Of a DNA stretch of 64,000 nt, positions 36,259 through 45,771 are shown piece by piece. A model generated the notes under the pieces. The model did not search any database, was not told the origin of the DNA, and saw only the letters and a program-made list of their open reading frames with translations. Where the stretch lies: the NCBI RefSeq assembly GCF_002007205.1, contig NZ_LAZS01000005.1, positions 1,178,001 to 1,242,000 on the forward strand, written 5' to 3'. Source of the DNA: Ensifer adhaerens. Lineage in GTDB: Bacteria > Pseudomonadota > Alphaproteobacteria > Rhizobiales > Rhizobiaceae. A program made the position numbers and the translations under genes. Position 1 is the first letter of the stretch. Each line of letters opens with the position of its first letter.

Positions 36259-37056
36259 ATGAAGATTGCCACCTGGAACATCAATGGCGTCAAGGCGCGA
36301 ATCGACAGCCTGCTGGCCTGGCTGAAGGAAAGCGGGCCGGATATCGTCTGCCTGCAGGAGATCAAGTCGGTGGACGACGGCTTTCCGCGTCTCGAGATCG
36401 AGGCGCTTGGCTATCACGTCGAAACGCACGGCCAGAAAGGCTTCAACGGCGTCGCGCTGCTTTCCAAGCTGCGGCCGGACGAGGTCAATCGCGGCTTGCC
36501 CGGGGATGAGACGGACGAGCAGTCGCGCTTCATCGAAGGTGTCTTCTCGGTCGAGGGCGGTGTGATCCGCGTCTGCTCGCTCTACCTACCGAACGGCAAT
36601 CCGGTCGACAGCGAGAAATACCCCTACAAGCTCGGCTGGATGCGCCGGCTTGAGGCCTATGCGAAGCAGAGGTTGTTGCACGAGGAGCCGTTCATCCTTG
36701 CCGGCGACTACAACGTCATCCCGGAGGAGCACGACTGCTGGGACATCAAGGTCTGGCAGAACGACGCCCTCTTCTTGCCGGAAACGCGCGCTGCATTTCG
36801 GCGGTTGCGCAATCTCGGCTTCACCGACGCGGTGCGCGCGACATCGGACGCCGTGCCCCTCTATACGTTCTGGGATTATCAGGCTGGCTGCTGGCCGAAG
36901 AATTTCGGGATCCGCATCGACCATCTGATGCTGTCCCCGGAGGCGGCTGATCGCTTGGTGTCGACGTCCATCGACAAGCATGTCCGCGCCTGGGAAAAGC
37001 CGTCGGACCACGTGCCCGTTATCGGGAAATTCGCGTTCTCGCCCGCTTCAGCTTAA
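36259..37056 (+). CDS. xthA: Exodeoxyribonuclease III
   Basis: AP endonuclease/3' exonuclease of the EEP fold, 265 residues, used in base-excision repair. Motifs in order: KIATWNINGVKAR, DIVCLQEIKS with the metal Glu, LAGDYNVIPEEHDC with the Asp-Asn pair, a DYQAGCWPKNFGIRIDHLML loop typical of XthA, and the terminal KPSDHVPVIG with the Asp-His pair. It has a good ATG start at 36259. Its nearest paralogue in this window is the EEP hydrolase at 2772-3575, which lacks the DYQ loop. Convergent with exoR. Confidence 0.95.
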   Translation: MKIATWNINGVKARIDSLLAWLKESGPDIVCLQEIKSVDDGFPRLEIEALGYHVETHGQKGFNGVALLSKLRPDEVNRGLPGDETDEQSRFIEGVFSVEGGVIRVCSLYLPNGNPVDSEKYPYKLGWMRRLEAYAKQRLLHEEPFILAGDYNVIPEEHDCWDIKVWQNDALFLPETRAAFRRLRNLGFTDAVRATSDAVPLYTFWDYQAGCWPKNFGIRIDHLMLSPEAADRLVSTSIDKHVRAWEKPSDHVPVIGKFAFSPASA

Positions 37057-37133
37057 GGCGCGCTTTTCCAATCTGGTTTTGCGGAGAATGGTCCCCGGGC
37101 CGGAGCCGGATTGGGGATCGTCCGACGAGACAA

Positions 37134-37940
37134 TCAGTCGTCGTCGCCTTGCATATGCAGGTTCTGCGACAGCGCGATTGCCGTGCGCCGGTCGTCCTCG
37201 CTGGCAAGCGAGAAGGCCTGCTCCTGCATCGACTGCATCCAGGGCCGATCCTTCGGCGAACACTGGTCGAGTGCCGCGGTCATGAACGCAAGGCCACGAA
37301 CGGTCTGGCCTTCCTGGAAAATCACGTTGCCAAAGACACCCATGGCACCTGCGTGACCGCTCTTGCGCGCACGGTTGAGCCACTTCTTGGCCTGCTGGAC
37401 ATTCACGCTGCCGCCCTCTCCGGAAAGCAGCATGCGCGCGAGCTGGAACTGCGCCTCGGAGACGCCGAAGGTCGATGCCGCCTGGAAATAGAGCTGGCGC
37501 GCCTGGGCCATGTCGGACTTGATCGGGCTGTCGGGGATGCCGCGGCGATAGTAGCCGGCAAGGGAGATCAACGCGTTGACGAAGTAACCGGTGTCTTCCG
37601 AGCCCGGTTCCACGCCCTGCTGGGCGATTTCGCTGTAGATCTTGAAGGCTTCGAGATCGTTCTCCGTGACGCCATCGCCATAGGCATACATGTTGGCAAG
37701 AGCCCAGCGGGAGCCGGTGTGGCCTTTCTCGGCCGCGTATTTGTAGGCCTCTACGGCCTCGTCCTTGCGGCCATTCTTGTAGGCGGAAAATCCGAACTTG
37801 AAGAGCGCGAACGGACCTGATTCCTTGGTGACACCCGCACCGGGATCAAAAGCGTAGGCCGGCATGGCGAAGGTCCCGCAGACCGCCAGCGACACGCCGA
37901 GTATCGCAACCTTTAGTGACTTTAGTTCACCCGCAAGCAT
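37134..37940 (-). CDS. exoR: Periplasmic exopolysaccharide regulator ExoR (Sel1 repeats)
   Basis: 268 residues, the family length. Signal peptide MLAGELKSLKVAILGVSLAV... ends AYA at residue 30. The mature protein is made of Sel1-like helical repeats (EAVEAYKYAAEKGHTGSRWA, ARQLYFQAASTFGVSEAQFQ, AKKWLNRARKSGHAGAMGVF). In Sinorhizobium meliloti ExoR holds the sensor ExoS inactive in the periplasm; its loss or cleavage frees ExoS-ChvI, raising succinoglycan and lowering motility. The reported cleavage point between A80 and L81 is present as RWA-LAN. ATG 37940 is chosen; the GTG just before it would add one residue. Flanked by xthA and fadL, the gene order known in Sinorhizobium. Confidence 0.93.
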   Translation of the reverse strand: MLAGELKSLKVAILGVSLAVCGTFAMPAYAFDPGAGVTKESGPFALFKFGFSAYKNGRKDEAVEAYKYAAEKGHTGSRWALANMYAYGDGVTENDLEAFKIYSEIAQQGVEPGSEDTGYFVNALISLAGYYRRGIPDSPIKSDMAQARQLYFQAASTFGVSEAQFQLARMLLSGEGGSVNVQQAKKWLNRARKSGHAGAMGVFGNVIFQEGQTVRGLAFMTAALDQCSPKDRPWMQSMQEQAFSLASEDDRRTAIALSQNLHMQGDDD

Positions 37941-38363
37941 CACAGTCTAATTCTTCCGTTCCAGCCGGCCACGCCGAACCCATCACCGCTGCAAACACAC
38001 AAGCCCGGACGACCCGCCGCCGGGAACTTTACAAACTTCGCCGACAGAGCCGGCGCAACCTTTCCACAATGAAACTTCGACAAAGTCTCCGAAGCAATCA
38101 TTTCAGCGGACCACTTGCACGGGCGTGCCGGAGGCCACATCTTTCATGACGATCATCGGTCCAAGTTTCATTTCACCCCAAACGCTGCAGGTATCGCACT
38201 CACATTGCAGGCTTGTCCCTATATCGCTGCTCCCTGTTTGTGGCGGGAAATGGACATAGCCGGGACGAGTCTGATCCTAGCAAACTCTAGCATTAAAAGT
38301 GTTGCTGAATCGTCACATTGCCGGACAGTGCGGACGCTTGGTTAAGGGGCTCCACACAAAAGA
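37941..38363. other. Intergenic region upstream of exoR
   Basis: About 420 bases with no convincing gene. It should hold the exoR promoter and any regulator site. A 76-codon plus-strand ORF at 38115-38345 lacks a ribosome binding site and family features. I see no strong -35/-10 pair. Confidence 0.5.
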
Positions 38364-38389
38364 AAGGCCCGGTAAAAACCGGGCCCTTA
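38364..38389 (-). terminator. Rho-independent terminator of the fadL-family gene
   Basis: GGCCCGGT-AAAA-ACCGGGCC. On the minus strand TTTCTTTTG follows the stem. It lies 21 bases after the stop codon. Confidence 0.85.
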
Positions 38390-38409
38390 ATTGCTAGATG
38401 AGCGAAAGA

Positions 38410-39633
38410 TCAGAACTTGATCTTGATCGAGGTCGAGACGGCCGCGAAGAAATCGTCGTCGAAATCATACTTCACGTCGTTGCCGACGGGCTCACCGTTG
38501 AAGGTTTGCGGGCCTGAGCTGCCGCCCGTCAGGATGCCGACTGCACCTGCAAGTCGGAACTCGAGGTTTTCGGTCGCCGCATACGAAAGGCCGCTGCCGA
38601 AACTCCAGGTGTCAGTCTGCGTGCCGAAGCCGTGGCTGGTGCCTCGGTCCCAGGTGATGCTGGCCGCGCCGCTGAGCTTGTCGGTAAACTTGTGACCGAT
38701 ACCGCCCGAGATCGTCCAGCCGTCGCGATAAAGCAGGTTGAGGCTCGTGCACGGCTGAGTAATCGGATTCGCGCCCGGGCCAGGGCAGAACTTCAGGACC
38801 TGAAGCTGGCTCCAGTCGGTCCACTTGACCGAACCGAAGGCCACCCAATCCGGAGCGATACCGGACTGCACCTTGAGTTCCAACGAGTCAGGCATCGAAG
38901 CAAAGCCCGAGACCCCATACTTCGTTCCGACGACCGGAAGCGCATCTCGCAGATCGATCGAGCCCGAGAGATTATCGAGATCAACAGCGCTATTGTAGAC
39001 GAGGCTCGCGCGAACGGCATATTCCGGAATTTCGTAGGCCACGCCCGCACGCCAGCCCCAGCCGTCCCCTTCGAGATCGAGACGGCCTATGCCGCTCGTT
39101 CCAAAGAAAGGAACCGGCGGCCGAACAAGGCGCTCCTTGAAGCCGCTGACTTCCTGGTAGAAGACGCCGCCGATGACGCGGAACTGGCCCGGACCGACCG
39201 CCCACTTATAGGAGCAGGTCGCAGCGTAGTTGTCGCTCTCAACCTTGGTTTCGGTGTTGTCATTGGCACCGGCCCAGTTCACGCCGGGCTTGGAGTGCGC
39301 GCCCCAGGGCTGCGAATAGTCAGCCATACAGTCAAAGCCTTCACCGATCGCGGCCTTGATGCCAACGCGCGGCACCCAATAGCTCTCGGTATCGCGAACG
39401 CCGTCAGACGGACCACCGGGCGCGCCGTTGGCCGGATTGATATCTTCAACGTTATTGAGTTCGCGCTGCGGATTGACATAGGTCGCTGATGCTTCTGCGG
39501 CATAGTCCGACGGATCAAACAGCAGATCGATGTTGTAACCACCGCGCTCGAGACCGCCCGCGTGGGCTGCCGATGCGAACAGCAAACCAGCCGCAACCGA
39601 CAGAACGCCCCGCTTAAAATTCATGTGAGCCAT
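38410..39633 (-). CDS. FadL-family outer membrane transport protein
   Basis: 407 residues with a signal peptide (MAHMNFKRGVLSVAAGLLFA... cleaved after AHA). FadL-type barrel: N-terminal GGLERGGYNIDLLFDPSDYA region, amphipathic strands to the end, and a final strand ending with an aromatic residue (AVSTSIKIKF), as for BAM substrates. FadL proteins take up long-chain fatty acids and other hydrophobic molecules; rhizobial homologues have been reported to help perceive long-chain acyl-homoserine lactones. ATG 39633 is chosen because GGGGGAGGAG lies 4 bases upstream; an ATG three codons later is less well placed. Single gene with its own terminator. Confidence 0.88.
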   Translation of the reverse strand: MAHMNFKRGVLSVAAGLLFASAAHAGGLERGGYNIDLLFDPSDYAAEASATYVNPQRELNNVEDINPANGAPGGPSDGVRDTESYWVPRVGIKAAIGEGFDCMADYSQPWGAHSKPGVNWAGANDNTETKVESDNYAATCSYKWAVGPGQFRVIGGVFYQEVSGFKERLVRPPVPFFGTSGIGRLDLEGDGWGWRAGVAYEIPEYAVRASLVYNSAVDLDNLSGSIDLRDALPVVGTKYGVSGFASMPDSLELKVQSGIAPDWVAFGSVKWTDWSQLQVLKFCPGPGANPITQPCTSLNLLYRDGWTISGGIGHKFTDKLSGAASITWDRGTSHGFGTQTDTWSFGSGLSYAATENLEFRLAGAVGILTGGSSGPQTFNGEPVGNDVKYDFDDDFFAAVSTSIKIKF

Positions 39634-40041
39634 CCAGCTCCTCCCCCTGCACTGCAAACTGCGACATTCCACCTCATGTCGTGTGGGCCGAAGTATTCTC
39701 ACGATCCCGTGAAATCGCAAATGCGAGATCTTGCAGGTGGCAGCCTCGATCGGTCACAGAATTTACGTAAGATTCTCATGATTTAGACACAATGGGGTCA
39801 AATCGGAACCATTTTTCTAAAGATGGATGCAAAATCCACCAAATTAGAATGAATTTCCAAACCACCAAAAACCTGTGTCTCCCGAACAACATTATCGCTT
39901 TTTGCGGTAGAACAGCGAAAAACTCCGTTGAAGTTCCGCTCAGCCACCACGGGCGCTTAATGGCCGGGCCATCAGATTGAACTGATCGAATCAATGCCAA
40001 ATCTCGATAAGCGAAGTATATCTTTCATTTCTAAAATAAAA
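39634..40041. other. AT-rich intergenic region upstream of the fadL-family gene
   Basis: About 400 bases without a gene, clearly richer in A and T than the surrounding coding DNA. It contains the dyad at 39758-39776. A 62-codon plus-strand ORF and a 74-codon minus-strand ORF cross it but have no coding features. Confidence 0.5.
39758..39776. promoter_or_regulatory. Dyad-symmetric operator candidate upstream of the fadL-family gene
   Basis: AGAATTTACGTAAGATTCT: arms AGAAT/ATTCT around a central TTACGTAA palindrome, about 125 bp before the start codon. Symmetry and position suggest a dimeric regulator site, perhaps for fatty-acid control; the regulator is unknown. Confidence 0.35.
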
Positions 40042-40070
40042 AAATCCGCGGCATTTCCGCCGCGGATTTC
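40042..40070. terminator. Rho-independent terminator of valS
   Basis: AAATCCGCGG-CATTTC-CGCCGCGGATTT. On the minus strand the stem is followed by TTTTTATTTTAG, a strong T run. It lies about 60 bases after the valS stop. Confidence 0.85.
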
Positions 40071-40128
40071 AATCTTTTGTCGTCGGGCGCCCATTGGCGC
40101 CCTCGTTCATCCGGTCGAACGGCTTGCG

Positions 40129-42969
40129 TCAACCGGCCTCGGCGACGCGTGTGAGCGCAACGCCGAGCGAGTCTTTCTGTAGGTCGAGCTCGACGAGGCG
40201 TTCGCGCTCCGCTTCGACCAGTTCCGGCTTTGCGTTGGCCACGAACTTTTCATTGGCCAGTTTTCCGAGAATCCGCTCGCGCTCCGCCTCCACCTTGGCG
40301 ATGGCCTTCTCCAGCCGTGTCTTTTCGGCGGAAAGGTCGATCAGGTTGCCGAGCGGCAGGCAGGCCGTCGCCTCGCCAACGACGATCTGGGCGCTGCCGC
40401 GCGGCGCAACCGCGGCGTGGTCGATATGCTCGACGCGCGCCAGGCGGCCGATGGCCTGGGCATGCTGCAGCAGGCGTTCCCGCGTCAGGCTGTTGGCGCC
40501 GACAACGATCAGCGGCGCGGTTGCCGCCGGCGGAACGTTCATCTCCGAACGAACGGAGCGAATGCCCGAAACGAGATCGATCAGCCAGTTGATCTCGTCG
40601 GCCGCCGTGTCATCGGCGTAGGACGGCGCCGGCCATTCCGCGTGGCAAAGCAACGTCGGACGCTCCTGCCCTTCGCCTGCCGTCTGCGCCCAGAGTTCTT
40701 CCGTCATGAACGGCATGAACGGGTGCAGCAGCTTGTAGATCTCGTCGAGAACATAGGCGACACAGGCCTGCGACTCGCGTTTTGCCGCTTCGTCCTCGCC
40801 ACCAAAGACGGGCTTCAGCAATTCGAGGTACCAGTCGCAGAACTGGTTCCAGACGAACCGATAGAGGCTGCTGGCCGCGTCGTTGAAGCGATAGGCATCG
40901 AGCGCCTCGCTGACGTCGAGGATGGTGCGCGACAGTTCCGTCAGGATCCAGCGGTTGATGGTCAGCGACGCAGCTTCGGGAATGAAGCCTTCGCTGCTGG
41001 TCACGCCGTTCATCTGGGCAAAGCGCGTCGCGTTCCACAGCTTGGTGCCGAAGTTGCGATAGCCGGCGATACGGGCCGGATCGAGCTTCACGTCGCGTCC
41101 CTGGGCCGCCATGATCGCTAGCGTGAAGCGCAAGGCGTCGGCGCCATACTCGTCGATCAGTTCGAGCGGATCGATGACGTTGCCCTTCGACTTCGACATC
41201 TTCTGGCCGTTCTTGTCGCGAACGAGCGCATGGACATAGACCGTATGGAAGGGCTCGACCGGGGTGCCGTCTGCATCCTTCATGAAATGCAGGCCCATCA
41301 TCATCATTCGGGCGACCCAGAAGAAGATGATGTCGAAGCCGGTGACCAGCACGTCGGTCTGGTAGTATTTCTCCAGCTCCGGCGTTTCGTTCGGCCAGCC
41401 GAGCGTGGAGAACGGCCAGAGGGCCGAGGAGAACCAGGTGTCGAGAACGTCTTCGTCGCGCGTCAGGATCTCGCCCGGCTTGAAGTTTTCAAGCAGGTCC
41501 TCGACATAGGCCTTCATCGGGCCTTCATGCGCCAGATAGTGCTGGATCGCCGCATGCAGCGCCTCTTCCTCGGTCTTTTCGACGAAGACCTGGCCGTCCG
41601 GACCGTACCAGGCCGGAATCTGGTGCCCCCACCAGAGCTGGCGCGAAACGCACCAGGGCTGAATGTTCTCCATCCACTCGTAGTAGGTCTTCTCCCAGTT
41701 CTTGGGAACGAAGTTGGTCCGCCCTTCCTTGACCGCAGCGATCGCCGGCTTGGCGAGCGTCTTGGCATCGACGTACCACTGCTCCGTCAGGCGCGGCTCG
41801 ATCGGCACGCCACCACGGTCGCCATGGGGAACCATGTGCTTGTGCGGCTCGATCCTGTCGAGAAGACCGGCCTCTTCGAAGATACGAACGATGATCCTGC
41901 GCGCTTCGAAGCGATCCTTGCCCTCAAGCTCGTCCCAGGCGCCATGGAGGGCAGCCGGTTCAGCCAGTCCCTCGAGGAAGTCCTCGTTGTCCTTGATGGT
42001 GATGCGCCCCTCGATCGTCAGGATGTTGATCGCACGCAGACCTGCACGCTTGCCGACGTCGAAATCGTTGAAATCGTGTGCAGGCGTGATCTTCACCGCG
42101 CCTGTACCGGCGGTCGGGTCAGCATAGTCGTCCGCGACAACAGGAATGCGACGACCGACGATCGGCAGGATGACGTGCTTGCCGATCAGCGGCTTGTAGC
42201 GCTCGTCCTCCGGATTGACGGCGATGCCGCTGTCTCCGAGCATGGTTTCGGGACGCGTGGTGGCGACGACGAGGTAGTCACGCTTCTCCCACTCGGTCGC
42301 CTTGCCGTCTTCATCGAAGGCAACCGGGTAGTCGAAGGTCACGCCGGGCTCGAGCGGATAGCGCAAGTGCCAGAGGTTGCCATTGATCTCGTGCTGTTCG
42401 ACCTCCAGATCCGAAATCGCGGTCAGAAGCTTCGGGTCCCAGTTGACGAGGCGCTTGTCCTTGTAGATCAGGCCTTCCTTGTAGAGCGAAACGAAGACCT
42501 CCAGAACGGCCTCGGACAGCCCTTCATCCATGGTGAAGCGTTCGCGCGACCAGTCGCAGGAGGCGCCAAGCCGCTTCAGCTGGTTGAAGATCAGGCCACC
42601 GGATTCGGCCTTCCATTCCCAGACCTTCTCGATGAAGGCTTCGCGGCCCATCTGCCGGCGGTGCTGCTGGCTCTCCATCAGCTTGCGCTCGACAACCATC
42701 TGGGTGGCGATGCCGGCATGGTCCATGCCCGGCTGCCACAACACGTCCTTGCCGCGCATGCGTTCGAAGCGAACCAGCACGTCCTGCAGCGTGTTGTTGA
42801 GCGCGTGTCCCATGTGCAGCGAGCCGGTCACGTTCGGCGGCGGGATCACGATGCAGAAGCTATCGGCGCCGGGCTTGGCACCCGCCCCTGCACGAAACGC
42901 GTTTTCTTCGTCCCACTTCTTGGCGATACGCGGGTCGACGGATGCGGAATCGTAGGTCTTATCAAGCAT
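40129..42969 (-). CDS. valS: Valyl-tRNA synthetase
   Basis: Class I synthetase, 946 residues (E. coli 951). HIGH-type motif PPNVTGSLHMGHALNNTL near residue 48; editing (CP1) domain with TTRPETMLGDSGIAVNPED; KMSKS motif GQKMSKSKGNVIDPLE near residue 580; a C-terminal coiled coil (ARRLEKAIAKVEAERERILG-like stretch, from about residue 880) that binds tRNA-Val. Start MLDKTYDSASVDPRIAKKWD is the family start. It has its own terminator; popZ lies upstream with a separate terminator. Confidence 0.97.
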   Translation of the reverse strand: MLDKTYDSASVDPRIAKKWDEENAFRAGAGAKPGADSFCIVIPPPNVTGSLHMGHALNNTLQDVLVRFERMRGKDVLWQPGMDHAGIATQMVVERKLMESQQHRRQMGREAFIEKVWEWKAESGGLIFNQLKRLGASCDWSRERFTMDEGLSEAVLEVFVSLYKEGLIYKDKRLVNWDPKLLTAISDLEVEQHEINGNLWHLRYPLEPGVTFDYPVAFDEDGKATEWEKRDYLVVATTRPETMLGDSGIAVNPEDERYKPLIGKHVILPIVGRRIPVVADDYADPTAGTGAVKITPAHDFNDFDVGKRAGLRAINILTIEGRITIKDNEDFLEGLAEPAALHGAWDELEGKDRFEARRIIVRIFEEAGLLDRIEPHKHMVPHGDRGGVPIEPRLTEQWYVDAKTLAKPAIAAVKEGRTNFVPKNWEKTYYEWMENIQPWCVSRQLWWGHQIPAWYGPDGQVFVEKTEEEALHAAIQHYLAHEGPMKAYVEDLLENFKPGEILTRDEDVLDTWFSSALWPFSTLGWPNETPELEKYYQTDVLVTGFDIIFFWVARMMMMGLHFMKDADGTPVEPFHTVYVHALVRDKNGQKMSKSKGNVIDPLELIDEYGADALRFTLAIMAAQGRDVKLDPARIAGYRNFGTKLWNATRFAQMNGVTSSEGFIPEAASLTINRWILTELSRTILDVSEALDAYRFNDAASSLYRFVWNQFCDWYLELLKPVFGGEDEAAKRESQACVAYVLDEIYKLLHPFMPFMTEELWAQTAGEGQERPTLLCHAEWPAPSYADDTAADEINWLIDLVSGIRSVRSEMNVPPAATAPLIVVGANSLTRERLLQHAQAIGRLARVEHIDHAAVAPRGSAQIVVGEATACLPLGNLIDLSAEKTRLEKAIAKVEAERERILGKLANEKFVANAKPELVEAERERLVELDLQKDSLGVALTRVAEAG

Positions 42970-43043
42970 TTTGGAGCCAATTTAGGAGATTGATGTCAGC
43001 GTCTTGTAAACCGGAACGGCCGGTGCAAGTCAACACGAACGCA

Positions 43044-43072
43044 AAAAGCCGCGACGATCGCGCGGCTTCTTT
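43044..43072 (-). terminator. Rho-independent terminator of popZ
   Basis: AAGCCGCG-ACGATCG-CGCGGCTT region. On the minus strand the stem is followed by TTTTTGCGTT. It lies just after popZ and before valS. Confidence 0.75.
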
Positions 43073-43090
43073 CATTTCCGGGGTGGGGTT

Positions 43091-43903
43091 TTAGCGGCGA
43101 GGACCGCGCGCGACGCGCTCGATCTCCTCGCGAACGAGCCGCTCGACTAGCGTCGGCAGATTGTCGTCCAGCCATTCCTGCAGCATCGGCCGAAGCATGT
43201 CTTCGGCGATTTCATCGAAAGATCGGCGCGAGCCCTGGTCCATGGCGTGGGCGAGATCGCCGAAGGACTGCGCGACCTTGCGGCCAACTTCAGGAGAGAC
43301 GATTGCAGCCAGCGATTTCTCCGGCGCCGACGCTTCCAGCGGAACGGTGGGCATGGGGGCAGCAGCGCTTGCCACTTCCCGGAGCTCCACGACTGGCGGC
43401 GCTGCGACAACCTCCGGCTCCGCCCGCCCTTGCGCGGCAGAAACCGGCTCGACGACCGGCGTCTTCGGCGCGGAAACCGCCGCCATGCGAGAGGTGACGA
43501 CCGGGCTGTCCTGGATGGCTACGACCTGCGGCGCAGGCTGCACCTCGCGCCCGGTAAAGCCCGTGGCATGGCGCTCGGATGCGGCGCGGACCCGTGCCGC
43601 GACATCGGCGAGCGAAAGCGGCGGCTGCCCCACGGACGACGCCTCCGACAGAGCAGCCGAGTTCTCGCTGGGCGGCGCGACAGACACCGGCGGCTGCGCT
43701 TCGTCGCGTTCGTCCCGCCGGCCAAAGGCGATCGTCTCGATCTCGCTATCGATGGTCAGCTCGATCTCGTCGCTCGCCTCGTCCTCGAATTGCTCCTGCG
43801 GCGAAAATCCGGCTTGCCCGGGTTCGTTGCTCTCAATGATCTTGCGGATGGACGCCAGGATTTCATCCATCGAAGGTTCGCGCGCGACATTGAGCTGTGC
43901 CAT
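43091..43903 (-). CDS. popZ: PopZ-family polar organizing protein (DUF2497)
   Basis: 270 residues. The N-terminal amphipathic helix MAQLNVAREPSMDEILASIR is the conserved hub that recruits client proteins. A long Ala/Pro/Glu/Val-rich disordered middle (about residues 40-190) follows, then C-terminal helices used for self-assembly (SFDEIAEDMLRPMLQEWLDD and PTLVERLVREEIERVARG). In Rhizobiales PopZ marks the growing pole and tethers the centromere complex. Longer than Caulobacter PopZ (177) because of the middle region. ATG 43903 has GAGG 6 bases upstream; an ATG two codons earlier is possible. Confidence 0.9.
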   Translation of the reverse strand: MAQLNVAREPSMDEILASIRKIIESNEPGQAGFSPQEQFEDEASDEIELTIDSEIETIAFGRRDERDEAQPPVSVAPPSENSAALSEASSVGQPPLSLADVAARVRAASERHATGFTGREVQPAPQVVAIQDSPVVTSRMAAVSAPKTPVVEPVSAAQGRAEPEVVAAPPVVELREVASAAAPMPTVPLEASAPEKSLAAIVSPEVGRKVAQSFGDLAHAMDQGSRRSFDEIAEDMLRPMLQEWLDDNLPTLVERLVREEIERVARGPRR

Positions 43904-44045
43904 TTCCATCCTCGTTTGACGCGGTCGACATGTGCCAAAAGCGAACATGCGCCGATTTACGACAAACCTTAAGTGAGTTCGCAGCCGAAACAAACGCCAC
44001 GAATCAGCCACTCAGATTCTTGCACAGATTTGTTTTCAGGGGAAA

Positions 44046-44076
44046 AAATAGAAACGCCCCGGGGGAATCGGGGCGC
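44046..44076 (-). terminator. Rho-independent terminator of tolC
   Basis: GCGCCCCG-ATTCCCC-CGGGGCG; on the minus strand TTTCTATTTTTTCCCC follows. It lies about 35 bases after the tolC stop. Confidence 0.85.
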
Positions 44077-44109
44077 TGCTGAAATTTATGGAAAGACGAG
44101 AGGCCGCTC

Positions 44110-45483
44110 TTAGCGACCATCAACAGTGCGCAAACCGAACCACTTGTCCTTGACGGCTTCGTAGTGCTCTTCGGCACGGTACTCGGCAACCTGCAGTCCC
44201 TGATCCCTCACCGTCAGACGCGCTGAAGCGGCAAGCAGCGAGTAGCTGGCAACGACCGCATCGCGCTGCGCGAGCGCCAGGAGTTCTTGCGCCTGAAGCA
44301 CGTCCTGCTGCGAATCGAGCACGTCGAGGGTCGTGCGCTGGCCGACCTTGCGCTCTTCGATAACGCCGTCCAATGCCAGCTTGGCGGCCGAAATCTGTGC
44401 CTTGTTCGCCGAGATGCGCGCAATCGCGGCTTCGAGCTGGGCATAGGCGGAAACGATGGTCTGCTCCACCGCAGCACGAGCGGAATCGACCAGAATGCGC
44501 TGCTGCCCCAGACGTTCCTTGGCCTGGCGGATCTGGCCGTATTCGCGGCCACCCTGGTAGATCGGCACTTCGAGGCGCGCCGTAATGCTTGCACTGTTGC
44601 TGTCGAGACCGTCGGTGCCGGTATTGCCGGTGGTGCGGCCGACCTGGCCCTGCAGGGTCACGCCGGGAAGCATCGAGCCTTCCGCCGACTTGACCTGATA
44701 GCCGGCCGAATCAACGGCGTACTGCGCCGAGAGAATGATCGGGCTTTCCCGCAGTCCGGTCGCGACCGCCTGATCGAGCGTGCGCGGCAGGCTCTTGGAA
44801 GCAGGCGATGCCTGCTTGATGCCGCGCGGCACGTCGCCGACGATCTGGACATAGGTCGCTTCGCTCTGCTTCAACTGGGCGACGGCGACGATAAGCTGCG
44901 ACTGGGCGTTGGCGAGCGACGCTTCGGCGAGGCTCACGTCCGTGCGGGTGCCCTCACCCACGTCGAGGCGAGCCTTCGCGGCGTTCACCTGCTCCTGAAG
45001 GAAGGCGATGTTCTGCTTGCGGATCGAGACGAGCTGCTGGTCGCGCGCAATGTTGGAATAGATCGTCGCGGCCGAAAGCAGAATCGAGATCTCGTTGGCG
45101 CGCAACGATTCGCGGGTCGAAAACACGTTCGATTCAGCGGCGCGAACATTGTTCAACGTCTGGAAGCCGTCAAAAACCATCTGGTTCACGGTGACGCCAA
45201 CTTGTCCCTGGTGAAAGTCTCGGGAGCGAGTCTTTTCGGCTTCGACGTTGGAAAGCGTTCCTGAAGCGAAAGCCGCGACCTGGGGCCGAAATCCGGACTT
45301 GGCGATCGGAACGCTTTCGTCCGTGGCGCGAAGGCCGGCCCGCGCAGCGTTCAGGTCCGGGTTGTTTGCGTAGGCTTTGGCCATTGCGCCGAAGATCGTT
45401 TCGGCCAGCACTGCCTGCGGGGCAAGCAGCAAACTTGTCGAAACGGCGGCCAGGAGGGCCGCTTTGCGGACAATCGACACCAT
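44110..45483 (-). CDS. tolC: TolC-family outer membrane efflux/secretion channel
   Basis: 457 residues, type I secretion and multidrug efflux outer-membrane duct. A signal peptide (MVSIVRKAALLAAVSTSLLL... after VLA) is followed by two OEP repeats of paired long helices and strands: ETIFGAMAKAYANNPDLNAA at the N-terminus and the family block KVGQRTTLDVLDSQQDVLQA near residue 380. ATG 45483 follows GGAGAGAGAAGTA; the open frame upstream is not coding. In Sinorhizobium TolC is needed for protein export and symbiosis; that role is known of the family, not shown here. It has its own terminator. Confidence 0.93.
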   Translation of the reverse strand: MVSIVRKAALLAAVSTSLLLAPQAVLAETIFGAMAKAYANNPDLNAARAGLRATDESVPIAKSGFRPQVAAFASGTLSNVEAEKTRSRDFHQGQVGVTVNQMVFDGFQTLNNVRAAESNVFSTRESLRANEISILLSAATIYSNIARDQQLVSIRKQNIAFLQEQVNAAKARLDVGEGTRTDVSLAEASLANAQSQLIVAVAQLKQSEATYVQIVGDVPRGIKQASPASKSLPRTLDQAVATGLRESPIILSAQYAVDSAGYQVKSAEGSMLPGVTLQGQVGRTTGNTGTDGLDSNSASITARLEVPIYQGGREYGQIRQAKERLGQQRILVDSARAAVEQTIVSAYAQLEAAIARISANKAQISAAKLALDGVIEERKVGQRTTLDVLDSQQDVLQAQELLALAQRDAVVASYSLLAASARLTVRDQGLQVAEYRAEEHYEAVKDKWFGLRTVDGR

Positions 45484-45771
45484 TACTTCTCTCTCCGATC
45501 GGGGCGGCAGAGCCTGCCCTCTATTTCCGCGGCGCCGCTCTTTTTGCAAAAAGCGACCCCAACTAGACACGGCGATGAAGCGCTCACACCGCCCACTGGT
45601 GAGCAAATCACTACCACTGCACTCTTTGAAACCCGGAATCAGCATTCCGACAACTGGCGAGCCATACTCTGCGCAGCCATTTCAAAAAGAAACAAGTACC
45701 CCGTTGCGAATTGGCAACATTGTTATTTTAGCAGCGCATTTAATTGTTGATATCCCTCAATAAGAGGGACC

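Noticed and set aside
38115-38345. 76-codon plus-strand ORF in the exoR upstream region
   Set aside because: No ribosome binding site, no recognisable domain, and composition unlike neighbouring genes.
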